From assembly GCF_913776855.1 (NCBI RefSeq), contig NZ_CAJYQD010000032.1, positions 62,001 through 126,000 on the forward strand: DNA of 64,000 nt, in the 5' to 3' direction. Both the position numbers and the translations under genes were made by a program. Under the pieces are notes generated by a model that saw only the letters and a program-made list of their open reading frames with translations, was not told where the DNA came from and did not search any database. Source of the DNA: an uncultured Sphingomonas sp. (GTDB lineage: Bacteria > Pseudomonadota > Alphaproteobacteria > Sphingomonadales > Sphingomonadaceae). Shown here in pieces: positions 15,455-25,893 of the stretch (the first letter of the stretch is position 1; each line of letters opens with the position of its first letter).

Positions 15455-16138
15455 ATGACCAGCCCCGAAACCGATGGCACCGGCCACCGCGCGCGCCTGC
15501 GCGGGCGGCTGCTGGAGCATGGCGGCGCGGCGCTGCTCGACCATGAACTGATCGAGTACCTCCTGACGCTGGCCATTCCGCGCCGCGATACCAAGCCGCT
15601 GGCCAAGACGCTGCTCCACGAATTCGGCGGGATCGGCGGGCTGCTGTCGGCCGATCCGCTGGCGCTGGGCAAGGTGTCGGGCATGGGCGACAGCGCGGTG
15701 GCGGCAATCCGCATCGCGCAGGCGGCGGCGACGCGGATGTTGCAGGCGCAGGTGACGGCACGGCCGGTATTGTCGAACTGGCAGGCGCTGCTCGACTATC
15801 TCCACGCCGACATGGCGCACCAGGCGGTCGAGCGGATTCGCGTGCTGCACCTGAACAGCCGCAACCTGCTGATCCGCGACGAGCTGGTGACCGAAGGGAC
15901 GATCGACGAAGCGCCGATCTACACCCGCGAGGTGATCCGCCGCGCGCTCGACCTGGGGTCTGCCGCGCTGATCCTCGTCCACAATCACCCCAGCGGCGAC
16001 CACAGCCCCAGCCGGGCGGACATCGACCTGACCCGCACCATTGCCGCCGCAGGCAAGCCGCTGGGCATCACCGTCCACGACCACCTCATCATCGGCGCGA
16101 AGGGGCATACCAGCCTCCGCGCCCAGGGAATGTTTTGA
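15455..16138 (+). CDS. radC: RadC family JAB-domain protein
   Basis: 227 aa. The N-terminal part has a UPF0758/HhH-like region (LLSADPLALGKVSGMGDSAV). The C-terminal JAB/MPN domain has the metal-binding set HNHPSGDHSPSRAD (H-x-H-x7-S-x2-D). Despite the name, RadC family members have no proven role in repair. They are predicted metalloproteases or nucleases. The stop is followed immediately by the ATG of the acetyltransferase (TGAATG). Confidence 0.93.
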   Translation: MTSPETDGTGHRARLRGRLLEHGGAALLDHELIEYLLTLAIPRRDTKPLAKTLLHEFGGIGGLLSADPLALGKVSGMGDSAVAAIRIAQAAATRMLQAQVTARPVLSNWQALLDYLHADMAHQAVERIRVLHLNSRNLLIRDELVTEGTIDEAPIYTREVIRRALDLGSAALILVHNHPSGDHSPSRADIDLTRTIAAAGKPLGITVHDHLIIGAKGHTSLRAQGMF

Positions 16139-16684
16139 ATGCGCACCGAAAAGCAGAAGATGATCGCCGGCGAGCTATATCATGCCGGCGATGCCGAACT
16201 GGTCGCCGACGTCACGCGGGCGGCGGCGTGGATGGATCGCTATAACGCCCGCATCGCGCTGGACCGCGACGAACAGCGCAACCTGCTGCGCGAGATCATG
16301 GGCGGGGTCGGCAAGGATGTCCTGATCCGCGCGCCGTTCCATATCGACTATGGCTACAACATCACCCTCGGCGACGAGGTGTTCCTGAACTATGGCTGCG
16401 TCATCCTCGACGTGTGTGCCGTGACCATCGGCGACAAGACGCAGATCGGGCCGGGGGTGCAGATCCTTGCCGCCGATCATCCGCGCGACCCGGCAGTGCG
16501 CGCGCAGATGCTGGAATTCGGACGGCCGGTGACGATCGGGCGCAATGTCTGGATCGGCGGCGGGGCCATGATCCTGCCGGGCGTGACGATCGGCGACGAT
16601 GCGATCGTCGGCGCGGGATCGGTGGTGACCCGCGACGTGCCGGCGGGGGCGACGGTGGTGGGCAACCCGGCACGGATACGATAG
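16139..16684 (+). CDS. Maltose/galactoside O-acetyltransferase (hexapeptide repeat)
   Basis: 181 aa. The N-terminal Mac domain (KQKMIAGELYHAGDAEL) is followed by left-handed beta-helix repeats. Motifs include FHIDYGYNITLGDEVFLNYG, AADHPRD with the catalytic histidine, and IGRNVWIGGGAMILPGVTIG. The family (Maa, LacA, NodL) transfers acetyl from acetyl-CoA to sugars, perhaps for detoxification or polysaccharide decoration. It probably shares a transcript with radC. Confidence 0.9.
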   Translation: MRTEKQKMIAGELYHAGDAELVADVTRAAAWMDRYNARIALDRDEQRNLLREIMGGVGKDVLIRAPFHIDYGYNITLGDEVFLNYGCVILDVCAVTIGDKTQIGPGVQILAADHPRDPAVRAQMLEFGRPVTIGRNVWIGGGAMILPGVTIGDDAIVGAGSVVTRDVPAGATVVGNPARIR

Positions 16685-16740
16685 AAAAGACCGCCGGGAT
16701 TGCTCCCGACGGTCCAGTTCCATCAGCTCCTGGCCGTGCT

Positions 16741-17220
16741 TCAGGCGCTCTGGCTCAGGAAGCTGGTCAGCTCCGCCTTCGTCACGGCCTTCGACTTGTC
16801 CTTGTCCGCCTGGGCAAAGGCCTGCTTGATCCAGCTCTTCACCTCGGGCTTGTCAGCCGTAACGCCGGGTTCGCTCGCCGAGCGCAGGGCGACCATCCAT
16901 TCGCCGAACTGCTTCTCGGTCAGTTCGCCCTTCCCGGCCTTGTCGTACTTCGGGAATTCCGCCTCGACGATCTGGGCGATCTGCGTGCCGCTGGCAGGCT
17001 GGCCGGCCTCGGCCGTCGTCTGTGCGGTCTGCGTCGCGGGATCGGGCTGGGTTGCCGGTGCCGCCTGAGTCGCGGCGATCGACGGATCAGCCGGTGCTGG
17101 CTGCGCAGTTTCCGGCGCAGTCGGCGCGGCTGGTGCAGTCGTCTGCGCGGGCGCCGTGTCCTGGGCGAATGCCGGAGCAGCAACAACCATGGCACTGGCG
17201 ATAAGAATACGCTTCATCAT
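16741..17220 (-). CDS. Secreted EF-hand-like protein with a Pro/Ala/Thr-rich linker
   Basis: 159 aa. A signal peptide (to PAFAQ) is followed by a low-complexity stretch of about 70 residues made of Ala, Thr, Pro and Gln. Then come two EF-hand-like helices and loops: FPKYDKAGKGELTEKQF and FAQADKDKSKAVTKAEL. The second loop (DKDKSKAVTKAE) fits the calcium loop pattern and the first is degenerate. Such proteins are frequent in sphingomonads and presumably bind Ca2+ in the periplasm. The 209 bp up to purB hold no other gene. Confidence 0.8.
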   Translation of the reverse strand: MMKRILIASAMVVAAPAFAQDTAPAQTTAPAAPTAPETAQPAPADPSIAATQAAPATQPDPATQTAQTTAEAGQPASGTQIAQIVEAEFPKYDKAGKGELTEKQFGEWMVALRSASEPGVTADKPEVKSWIKQAFAQADKDKSKAVTKAELTSFLSQSA

Positions 17221-17429
17221 CGAATTTCTCCTTTCGGATTGGTTCGGAACTTCATGCTGCCACTACGAAACAACTCCGTAGCAGCATTGCGATGACCCAA
17301 CCAACTTAGGTCGTTTCGGTTTCTATTGAACCCCTTTTCGCGTTTCTTCTATCGCAGGACAGGCTCGATTCGTCCGCGACTTGTTGCTAGGGCGCGGCAA
17401 ACCGTTCGCCCGTTTTCGAAAGGCCTGTC

Positions 17430-18740
17430 ATGATTCCCCGCTATTCCCGCCCCGAGATGACCGCCCTGTGGCAGCCGCAGGCCCGATTCCGCATCTGGTT
17501 CGAGATCGAGGCACACGCGACCGACGCGCTGGCCGAGCTGGGCGTCGTCCCCAAGGAGGCGGCCGAAAAGATCTGGGCGATGAACGATACCGATTTCGAC
17601 GTCGACCGGATCGACGCGATCGAGGCGGAGACGAAGCACGACGTCATCGCCTTCCTGACGCATGTGTCGGAACGGACCGGGCCGGAAGCGCGCTTCCTGC
17701 ATCAGGGGATGACCAGTTCGGACGTCCTCGACACCTGCCTGGCGGTGCAGCTGGCGCGGGCGTCGGACATCCTGCTGGCCGATCTCGACAAGCTGCTGGA
17801 CGTGATCGAACGCCGGGCGCGCGAACACAAGCTGACCCCGACCATCGGCCGCAGCCACGGCATCCATGCCGAACCGGTGACGTTCGGGTTGAAGCTGGCC
17901 CAGGCCTATGCCGAGTTCGACCGCTGCCGCACCCGCCTGAAGAACGCCCGCGCCGAAGTGGCGACCTGCGCGATTTCGGGCGCGGTCGGCACCTTCGCCA
18001 ATATCGACCCGCGCGTCGAGGAACATGTCGCCGAGAAGATGGGGCTGAGCGTCGAGCCGGTATCGACCCAGGTCATCCCGCGCGACCGCCATGCGATGTA
18101 TTTCGCGACGCTGGGCGTGATCGCCGGATCGATCGAGCGCCTCGCCACCGAAATCCGCCACCTGCAACGCACCGAAGTGCTGGAGGCCGAGGAATATTTC
18201 TCGCCGGGGCAGAAGGGGTCGTCGGCGATGCCGCACAAGCGCAACCCGGTGCTGACCGAAAACCTGACCGGCCTTGCCCGCATGGTGCGCGGCTATGTCA
18301 CTCCCGCGCTGGAGAATGTCGCCTTGTGGCATGAGCGCGACATCTCGCACTCGTCGGTCGAGCGTTACATCGGTCCCGATGCGACGATCACGCTCGACTT
18401 CGCGCTCGCCCGCCTGACCGGGGTGATCGACAAGCTGGTCGTCTATCCGGCGCGGATGGAGAAGAACCTGAACAAGATGGGCGGGCTGGTCCATTCGCAG
18501 CGCGTGCTGCTGGCGCTGACGCAAGCCGGGGTCAGCCGCGAGGACTCGTACCGCTATGTCCAGCGCAACGCGATGAAGGTGTGGGAGTCGGACGGTGAAC
18601 TGTCGCTGCTCGAACTGCTCAAGGCCGACCCCGATGTCACCGCTGCGCTTTCGGCCGACGAGATCGAGAGCCGGTTCGACCTCGGCTATCACTACAAGCA
18701 TGTCGACACGATCTTCGCCCGCGTGTTCGGCAAGGCGTGA
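17430..18740 (+). CDS. purB: Adenylosuccinate lyase
   Basis: 436 aa. A member of the fumarase/aspartase superfamily that removes fumarate from SAICAR and from adenylosuccinate in purine synthesis. The family signature GSSAMPHKRNP (flexible loop with catalytic serine) is at about residues 263-273. TSSDVLDTCL and the IGRSHGIHAEP histidine region are also present. Full length. A strong hairpin follows 9 bp after the stop. Confidence 0.97.
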   Translation: MIPRYSRPEMTALWQPQARFRIWFEIEAHATDALAELGVVPKEAAEKIWAMNDTDFDVDRIDAIEAETKHDVIAFLTHVSERTGPEARFLHQGMTSSDVLDTCLAVQLARASDILLADLDKLLDVIERRAREHKLTPTIGRSHGIHAEPVTFGLKLAQAYAEFDRCRTRLKNARAEVATCAISGAVGTFANIDPRVEEHVAEKMGLSVEPVSTQVIPRDRHAMYFATLGVIAGSIERLATEIRHLQRTEVLEAEEYFSPGQKGSSAMPHKRNPVLTENLTGLARMVRGYVTPALENVALWHERDISHSSVERYIGPDATITLDFALARLTGVIDKLVVYPARMEKNLNKMGGLVHSQRVLLALTQAGVSREDSYRYVQRNAMKVWESDGELSLLELLKADPDVTAALSADEIESRFDLGYHYKHVDTIFARVFGKA

Positions 18741-18748
18741 TCCCCTGC

Positions 18749-18776
18749 CCCCGCCGGGCGTGAGCGTCCGGCGGGG
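18749..18776 (+). terminator. Intrinsic terminator of purB
   Basis: 9-bp GC stem (CCCCGCCGG / CCGGCGGGG) with a 10-nt loop, directly behind purB. The T tract is poor, and the following ATAGTATAAT is also the -10 region of the chemoreceptor gene. Confidence 0.6.
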
Positions 18777-18780
18777 ATAG

Positions 18781-18786
18781 TATAAT
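18781..18786 (+). promoter_or_regulatory. Consensus -10 box (TATAAT) directly before the chemoreceptor gene
   Basis: A perfect TATAAT ends 7 bp before the first ATG (18794), so transcription would start at about 18793 and give a leaderless message. No good -35 box is seen at the proper distance (around 18758-18763). Confidence 0.4.
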
Positions 18787-18793
18787 CTTAACG

Positions 18794-20161
18794 ATGCGGC
18801 GCTACGCCGGCCGCATGATCTTCCGCCGCTCCACGCTCGACCTCGAAGCCCGCACCGCGCTGGCTGCTTATCGCCAGTCGCCCGATGCCGTCCTCCTGCT
18901 GAAGGAAGGAGCGTTCATCGAATGCAATGTGGCCGCCGAAGCGGTCTACGGCCTGACACGTGCCGAAATCCTGGGCCGGAACCCGGTCGTCTTCTCGCGT
19001 CCGACGCAGGGCGATGGCCGCCCGACCGCCGAACATGTCGGCGAACGCGTGCAACAGGCGGTGAAGGACGGCTTTGCCCGTTTCGAATGGTTCAACATGC
19101 GCGGGCCCGAAGAGGTGCGGATGCTGGTGACGCTGATCCCCGTCCCGCAGGAGGGTGCCGATGCGGTGCTGGTACAGGTGCAGGACCTGACCAATACCGG
19201 ACAGGTGGTCAACGCGGTGGCAAAGGGTCTGGCGAGCCTCGCACAGGGTGACCTGAACGTCCGGCTCGACACGCCGTTCAGCGCCGAATTCGAACCGCTG
19301 CGCGGCAGCTTCAACACCGCCGCCGATCGCATGGCGGAATCGATGGCCGAGGTTACCGCCGTCGCCGCCGCGCTGCATAACGGGTGCAGCGACATCCGCC
19401 AGGCATCGGACGACCTATCGGGCCGCACCGAACGACAGGCCGCGAGCCTCGAGGAATCGGCGGCGGCGATCCAGGAAATCACCCAGAATGTGCGCGAGGC
19501 CGCGACGCTGGTCGATACGACCGAGACGATCATCGCCGACACGCACCGCGACGCGCAGAATTCGGCCAGCATCGTCGAGGATACGACGCGGGCGATGGCA
19601 TGCATCGAAAGCGCGTCGAGGGAGATCGGCGAGATCATCTCCGTCATCGACGGGATCGCGTTCCAGACGAACCTGCTGGCGCTGAACGCCGGCGTCGAGG
19701 CGGCACGCGCGGGCGATGCGGGCAAGGGCTTTGCCGTCGTCGCTTCCGAAGTCCGCGCACTGGCGCAGCGTTCGGCCGATGCGGCAAAGGACGTGAAGGC
19801 GCGGGTGACCGCGTCGACGGTGCAGGTCGATCGCGGCGTCGAACTGGTGTCGACCACCGGCGTCGCGCTGAAACGCATCACCGAGCAGATGGACCGTATC
19901 CGCGCGCTGATCGGCAATATCGCGACCACCGCCCGCCAGCAGGCCGAAACACTGGGCCAGATCAACATCGCGGTCGGCGAGATGGACAGCATCACGCAGC
20001 ACAACGCCGCGATGGTCGAGGAAACGACCGCCGCCGCGCGCAGCCTTGCCGACGAAGCGGCCCGGCTGAACGAAGCGGTATCGATCTTCCGCGTGGCTCG
20101 GGCCGAAACGCGGCATTCGGGCGGCGCCCCGTTGCGGATGGTGGCGGGCGGGCGACGGTAA
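18794..20161 (+). CDS. Soluble PAS-HAMP methyl-accepting chemotaxis protein
   Basis: 455 aa. There is no membrane segment. An N-terminal PAS domain (about 20-125, with [17 protein letters not shown] and [14 protein letters not shown]) is followed by a HAMP-like region ([18 protein letters not shown]) and a signalling coiled coil with the hairpin tip [20 protein letters not shown] and [18 protein letters not shown]. This is a cytoplasmic energy or redox-type receptor (Aer/PAS class) that controls CheA through CheW. No che genes are nearby. There is no C-terminal CheR-binding pentapeptide. The start may be ATG 18794 (leaderless) or ATG 18815, and neither has a ribosome site. Confidence 0.92.
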   Translation: MRRYAGRMIFRRSTLDLEARTALAAYRQSPDAVLLLKEGAFIECNVAAEAVYGLTRAEILGRNPVVFSRPTQGDGRPTAEHVGERVQQAVKDGFARFEWFNMRGPEEVRMLVTLIPVPQEGADAVLVQVQDLTNTGQVVNAVAKGLASLAQGDLNVRLDTPFSAEFEPLRGSFNTAADRMAESMAEVTAVAAALHNGCSDIRQASDDLSGRTERQAASLEESAAAIQEITQNVREAATLVDTTETIIADTHRDAQNSASIVEDTTRAMACIESASREIGEIISVIDGIAFQTNLLALNAGVEAARAGDAGKGFAVVASEVRALAQRSADAAKDVKARVTASTVQVDRGVELVSTTGVALKRITEQMDRIRALIGNIATTARQQAETLGQINIAVGEMDSITQHNAAMVEETTAAARSLADEAARLNEAVSIFRVARAETRHSGGAPLRMVAGGRR

Positions 20162-20177
20162 CCGCCGCCCCGTCCGG

Positions 20178-20660
20178 TCAGTCGACCGGGCGCTCCATAT
20201 ACACCGCATCCGCACCGAACCCGGCAGCGCCGCCGGGGGCTGCGATAAACCCCTGTCGCGCCCAATAGGCATCCGCGCCGCCGACAGCGATCAGCGCCAG
20301 CACCGGAATGCCGCGACGCGCAGCGATGGTGTCGAGGATTGGAAGCAGCCGCTCGACCGCATTCGTTCCGCGTCCCGCCCGGGCGACGACGACATCATGG
20401 ATATACCAGCAATCGGCGCTGGACGGGAGGCTGCCGAGCAGGGCGTGCATCGTCGGCGGGGCCAGCCGGTGCCACGGATGGCTGATGCAATGCCCGGTCA
20501 CCGCATCGCCGGCGCTTAACACCCAGCACCCCTCCGGACTGAGCGCGATGCGTTCGGCATACAGGTCAGCCGCCTCGCCGTAATCACCCAGTTCGGCAAG
20601 GGCGAGTGCCGCGATCTGCGGCGCATCGGCGACAATGGCGGGTCGCCACTGGGCGGTCAT
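20178..20660 (-). CDS. GNAT family N-acetyltransferase
   Basis: 160 aa from ATG 20660 (MTAQWRPAIVADAPQIAALA). The GNAT fold is recognisable: an N-terminal helix, HDVVVARAGRGTNAVERLLP in place of the acetyl-CoA-binding R/Q-x2-G-x-G/A loop, and a late AYWARQGF before the last strand. Substrate unknown. It lies opposite the end of the chemoreceptor gene and is separated from dnaJ by a palindromic repeat. Confidence 0.8.
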   Translation of the reverse strand: MTAQWRPAIVADAPQIAALALAELGDYGEAADLYAERIALSPEGCWVLSAGDAVTGHCISHPWHRLAPPTMHALLGSLPSSADCWYIHDVVVARAGRGTNAVERLLPILDTIAARRGIPVLALIAVGGADAYWARQGFIAAPGGAAGFGADAVYMERPVD

Positions 20661-20696
20661 GGTCGTTTCATTCCAAGGTCTTGATCCGCTGGCCAT

Positions 20697-20724
20697 CGTC
20701 ATCCCGGCGCAGGCCGGGATGACG
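20697..20724. repeat. Dispersed palindromic repeat, 12-bp stem
   Basis: Perfect inverted repeat CGTCATCCCGGC / GCCGGGATGACG around a GCAG loop. It has the same architecture and the same loop as the copy at 57074-57101. Confidence 0.75.
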
Positions 20725-20734
20725 GGCAAAGCGT

Positions 20735-21859
20735 CTATCCGCCGAGCGCGGTCTTCAGGCGGCTGAAGAAGCCCATCGATTCCGGGCATTCCTCGCCGGT
20801 TTCGGTTTCGCGGAACGCTTCGAGCAATTCCTTCTGCCGCGCGGACAGCCGGGTCGGTGTCTCGACCTCGATATGGATTACCATGTCGCCATGGCCGCGC
20901 CCCTGAAGCACCGGCATCCCGGCACCGCGCTGGCGCAGTTCCTTGCCAGACTGGATGCCCGCGGGCACGCGGATGCTGTGCTTCTGTCCGTCGAGGCCGG
21001 GGATTTCGATCGTCCCGCCCAGCGCCGCCGTCGTGAAGCTGATCGGCGCGCGTGCGTGCAGCGCGGTGCCTTCGCGTTCGAACAGCGCGTGACGCTTCAC
21101 GTGCAGGAAGATGTAGAGGTCGCCGGACGGCGCCCCGCGCGCACCGGCCTCGCCTTCACCGGTCAGGCGGATGCGCGTCCCTTCGTCAACACCGGGGGGC
21201 ACGTTGACCTGCAGCGTCTTGGTCTGGTCGACACGGCCTTCGCCGTTACACACCGGGCACGGGTCGCTGATGACCTGCCCTGCGCCATGGCAGGTCGGGC
21301 AGGCGCGTTCGACGACGAAGAAACCCTGCTGCGCTCGCACTTTGCCATGGCCGTTGCAGGTGTGGCAGGTCCGCGCCTTGGTGCCCGGCGACGCGCCGCT
21401 GCCGCCGCACGGGGCGCAGGCGGTGGAGACGTCGACGGTGATCTCGGTCTGGTGGCCGTGATAGGCCTCCTCCAGCGAAATCTCCATGTCGTAGCGCAGG
21501 TCGGCACCGCGTCGCGGACCGGCGCGGCCGCCCTGCCGCCCGCCGCCCATGAATTCGCCGAAAACACTTTCGAAAATGTCGGAGAAACCGCCGAAATCCT
21601 GTGCGCCGCCGCCGGCACCGCCCGCGCCCTGACGGAAGGCGGCATGGCCGTAGCGGTCATACGCGGCACGCTTCTGCGGGTCCTTCAAGCAGTCATAGGC
21701 TTCGTTGATCGCCTTGAACTTCGCCTCGGAATCCTTGCACCCGGCATTCTTGTCGGGATGGTACTTGATCGCGAGCTTGCGATAGGCGGACTTGATCGTC
21801 GGCCCGTCCGCGGTGCGCTCGCATTCGAGCAGCTCGTAGAAATCGACTTCGGTGGTCAT
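20735..21859 (-). CDS. dnaJ: Chaperone DnaJ
   Basis: 374 aa, type I Hsp40. The J domain carries the HPD motif ([10 protein letters not shown]). It is followed by a Gly-rich region and four zinc-finger repeats [24 protein letters not shown] and CPVCNGEG, then the substrate-binding domains. It delivers unfolded clients to DnaK and stimulates its ATPase. It is downstream of dnaK in the same direction, with a 113-bp spacer full of palindromes. Confidence 0.97.
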   Translation of the reverse strand: MTTEVDFYELLECERTADGPTIKSAYRKLAIKYHPDKNAGCKDSEAKFKAINEAYDCLKDPQKRAAYDRYGHAAFRQGAGGAGGGAQDFGGFSDIFESVFGEFMGGGRQGGRAGPRRGADLRYDMEISLEEAYHGHQTEITVDVSTACAPCGGSGASPGTKARTCHTCNGHGKVRAQQGFFVVERACPTCHGAGQVISDPCPVCNGEGRVDQTKTLQVNVPPGVDEGTRIRLTGEGEAGARGAPSGDLYIFLHVKRHALFEREGTALHARAPISFTTAALGGTIEIPGLDGQKHSIRVPAGIQSGKELRQRGAGMPVLQGRGHGDMVIHIEVETPTRLSARQKELLEAFRETETGEECPESMGFFSRLKTALGG

Positions 21860-21876
21860 TCGAAAACCCCAAAAGC

Positions 21877-21964
21877 CCTCTCCCCTTCAGGGGAGAGGGT
21901 TGGGAGAGGGGAAGTCACGCAACAGCCCCTCTCCCCGGCCCTCTCCCCGCCAGCGGGGAGAGGG
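21877..21964. repeat. Two copies of a CCCTCTCCCC palindrome between dnaK and dnaJ
   Basis: Copy 1 is CCCTCTCCCC-TTCA-GGGGAGAGGG at 21877-21900. Copy 2 is a 10-bp stem at 21939-21948 / 21955-21964. The two are linked by further CCTCTCCCC tracts on both strands. The transcript of the dnaKJ operon would fold into two strong hairpins here, which could lower dnaJ relative to dnaK. Similar palindromes occur repeatedly in sphingomonad intergenic DNA. Confidence 0.7.
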
Positions 21965-21972
21965 AGCAGTCA

Positions 21973-23883
<1,911 letters not shown>

Positions 23884-23966
23884 GGTCCCTCGTTGGCCCC
23901 CGGATTGAATGTAAAACCTGGACCCGGCAGCACGGGGAAGTGCCGTCCGGGTCATTCCGAGGGCGG

Positions 23967-23994
23967 ATATAGGCAGGGTTCGGCTTGCCGCAAG
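23967..23994 (-). promoter_or_regulatory. Sigma-32 (RpoH) promoter of dnaKJ
   Basis: On the minus strand CTTGCG (23989-23994), 16 bp, then CTATAT (23967-23972). The alphaproteobacterial heat-shock consensus is CTTG(A/G)C-N16-CTATAT-like, so spacing and both boxes fit well. Transcription should start near 23960, about 75 nt before dnaK. Confidence 0.65.
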
Positions 23995-24038
23995 ATTATG
24001 CGGGGCATAGGGAACCGTATCGGGACAGGAGCGTGGGC

Positions 24039-24497
24039 ATGAAGACACGGTGGATGATGCTGGCGGGGCTGCTTCCCGTAACTTTGGCGGGCGGCTGCGG
24101 AAGCAAGGCGGAGAGCGGGCCTACGATCGAACAGGCATGGGTCCGCCTGCCCGCCGTTCCGGGCCGGCCGGCCGCTGGCTATGCAACGATCCGCGGCGGG
24201 GGCGGCAAATTCTCGGCGATGCTGCGCGGTGCGACTAGTCCGAAGGCGGAGCGGATCGAACTGCACGTCACCATGACGATGGACGACAAGGCGGTGTCGA
24301 TGAAGCCGATCGCCGAAATCCCCGTGCCCCCGAACACGACGTTGTACCTGAAGCCCGGCAGCGCACACATGATGGTCTTCGGCGTCGCCGCCGACCTGAA
24401 ACCGGGTGGCATCATGCCGATCACGTTCCAGTTCGATAGCGGCACGAAGACCTTCGACGCGAAGCTGGTCGGCGCAGGTGATCCCGCACCCGAATGA
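24039..24497 (+). CDS. Periplasmic copper chaperone, PCu(A)C family
   Basis: 152 aa from ATG 24039 (AGGA site just upstream). The leader [20 protein letters not shown] could be a lipoprotein signal. The domain shows the copper ligands of the H-M-x10-M-x21-H-x-M family pattern: [15 protein letters not shown] and later [12 protein letters not shown]. PCu(A)C proteins hand Cu(I) to the CuA site of cytochrome oxidase or buffer copper in the periplasm. Its stop overlaps the ATG of the zincin-like gene. Confidence 0.88.
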   Translation: MKTRWMMLAGLLPVTLAGGCGSKAESGPTIEQAWVRLPAVPGRPAAGYATIRGGGGKFSAMLRGATSPKAERIELHVTMTMDDKAVSMKPIAEIPVPPNTTLYLKPGSAHMMVFGVAADLKPGGIMPITFQFDSGTKTFDAKLVGAGDPAPE

Positions 24498-24955
24498 AGC
24501 GCCCACTCACCTCCGCCGAAACCGACCTTGCCCGCACCATGTTCGGCGACAGCATCGATTACGCGCGGGCGCGGGTGGCGAATGCGAAATGGGCGTTCTT
24601 TCAGCCCAAGCAGGTCGCGATGGCGCCGACCGGCTGCATCCATTTCCATCCGGGCGGCACGCTGTATCGGGACGATTTCGCGCACGCCGGGCGCGACCTG
24701 GCCGCGCTGTTCCTGCACGAGATGATGCACATCCACCAGACCCAGCATCGCGGGCGATACTGGCTGCCGCTGATGCGGCATCCCTTCTGCACCTATCGCT
24801 ACGCCATCGTGCCCGGCAAACCGTTCGAGGCGTACGGCATCGAGCAACAGGCGGAAATCGTCCGCCACGCCTTCCTGCTGCGACAGGGGGTGGCGGTAAA
24901 GGACAAGCCGCCGCTGGAGGTGTATGAGGCGCTGCTGCCGTTCGGGCGGGGATGA
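24494..24955 (+). CDS. Zincin-like protein with HExxH motif (annotated in relatives as Vgr-related)
   Basis: 153 aa without signal peptide. The motif LFLHEMMHIHQTQ contains HExxH as in metallopeptidases and the DUF4157/eCIS-core group (HE-x2-H-x2-Q), with a later glutamate in YGIEQQAEIVRHAF that could be a third ligand. Preceding lines (MAPTGCIHFHPGG) carry extra histidines. Comparable sphingomonad proteins are often labelled Rhs/Vgr-related, but no type VI secretion genes are near. Its ATG overlaps the PCu(A)C stop, so it may act with that protein. Substrate unknown. Confidence 0.7.
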   Translation: MKRPLTSAETDLARTMFGDSIDYARARVANAKWAFFQPKQVAMAPTGCIHFHPGGTLYRDDFAHAGRDLAALFLHEMMHIHQTQHRGRYWLPLMRHPFCTYRYAIVPGKPFEAYGIEQQAEIVRHAFLLRQGVAVKDKPPLEVYEALLPFGRG

Positions 24956-24961
24956 GGGCCG

Positions 24962-25768
24962 TCAGTCCGGAAGCAGCCAGCGGACGTTGCGGGTCGAATA
25001 GGATTCGACCGGGTTGCCTGCTGCATCCAGCGCCGGGCGGTATCGCCCGCGTTTCTGAATGGCTTCACACGCCGCCTTGTCCAGGTCGGGCGTGCCGGAC
25101 GACCGCAGCACCCGGCAGTCGGAAATCCGGCCACTGGGCGAAACGGTCCAGCCGATGAAACTGACCCCCTGTCTGTTCCCGTTCAATGCCGACGTCGGAT
25201 AATCGTCGTTGGTGATCCATTGCGCGGCGTTTGCTCCCTCTGCCCGCTTGGCGATCGCCGCGATCTTTACGGGATCATAGCCGAAATGCTGCAGCAGGTC
25301 GGTTTCACAGGTTCGAAGCGCTGCCAGCACCGGCTTGCCCATCGACAGCGCAACGGAAATCGTCGGACTGCCCGCTGCGCGCACCGTGAACGTCGAGGCG
25401 CCGACCAGCGATTCAAACGCTTCGCGTGAGAAATAAAAGGTGATGGCCGCGCGGTCTTCGTTCGGGAAATGCACCCGCGTGCCGCTCTGTTGTTCGCCCA
25501 GTTCGCGGCCCGATACCAGCAGATCGATCTTTACCCGCGCCTGCCGCCCCAATTGCTTCTTGGTGCCGAGGACGACGCCCTGCAATACATCGCCGAACGG
25601 TGTCGGCTTGAAGGCGATGGTGATCGGCGCGGCGGGATCACCATAGGCGCGGGCAGCCACGCACATGCTGTCGGCATATTCCATGTTCCACGACCGTACC
25701 GGCTTCAGCGGCGCATCCGCCCCGCCCGCCTGGCCCACCAGCATCGCCGCCAGCATGATCGTCCGCAT
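24962..25768 (-). CDS. Secreted protein with a TonB C-terminal-like domain
   Basis: 268 aa. A short signal peptide (MRTIMLAAMLVGQAGG) is followed by a beta-rich middle part and a C-terminal domain with VSFIGWTVSPSGRISDCRVL, SSGTPDLDKAACEAI and RGRYRPALDAAG. This is the TonB-C fold signature (energy transducer TonB family), including a C-x15-C pair that could be a disulfide. Unlike real TonB it has no uncleaved membrane anchor and no Pro-rich spacer, so it is a periplasmic or surface protein that only shares the domain. It converges with the zincin gene. Confidence 0.75.
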   Translation of the reverse strand: MRTIMLAAMLVGQAGGADAPLKPVRSWNMEYADSMCVAARAYGDPAAPITIAFKPTPFGDVLQGVVLGTKKQLGRQARVKIDLLVSGRELGEQQSGTRVHFPNEDRAAITFYFSREAFESLVGASTFTVRAAGSPTISVALSMGKPVLAALRTCETDLLQHFGYDPVKIAAIAKRAEGANAAQWITNDDYPTSALNGNRQGVSFIGWTVSPSGRISDCRVLRSSGTPDLDKAACEAIQKRGRYRPALDAAGNPVESYSTRNVRWLLPD

Positions 25769-25893
25769 CGTGTTTCCCCCGTTCTGCCCCTCGTCCGGAA
25801 ACTGCCACCGGCCATGTCGCCGCGCAATCTCCGGAACCCTTGGCAGGGCAAGCTGTTGGCATGGCGCAACGATTTTCGAAGGCCTGCTTCCCC

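Noticed and set aside
17221..17429. Small RNA or gene in the gap before purB
   Set aside because: Only a 5-bp hairpin (CTACG/CGTAG) was seen. No frame with a ribosome site and no clear promoter or terminator.
24494..24955. Type VI secretion or Rhs cluster suggested by Vgr-related naming
   Set aside because: No Hcp, VgrG, PAAR, Tss or Rhs-repeat sequence occurs in the window.
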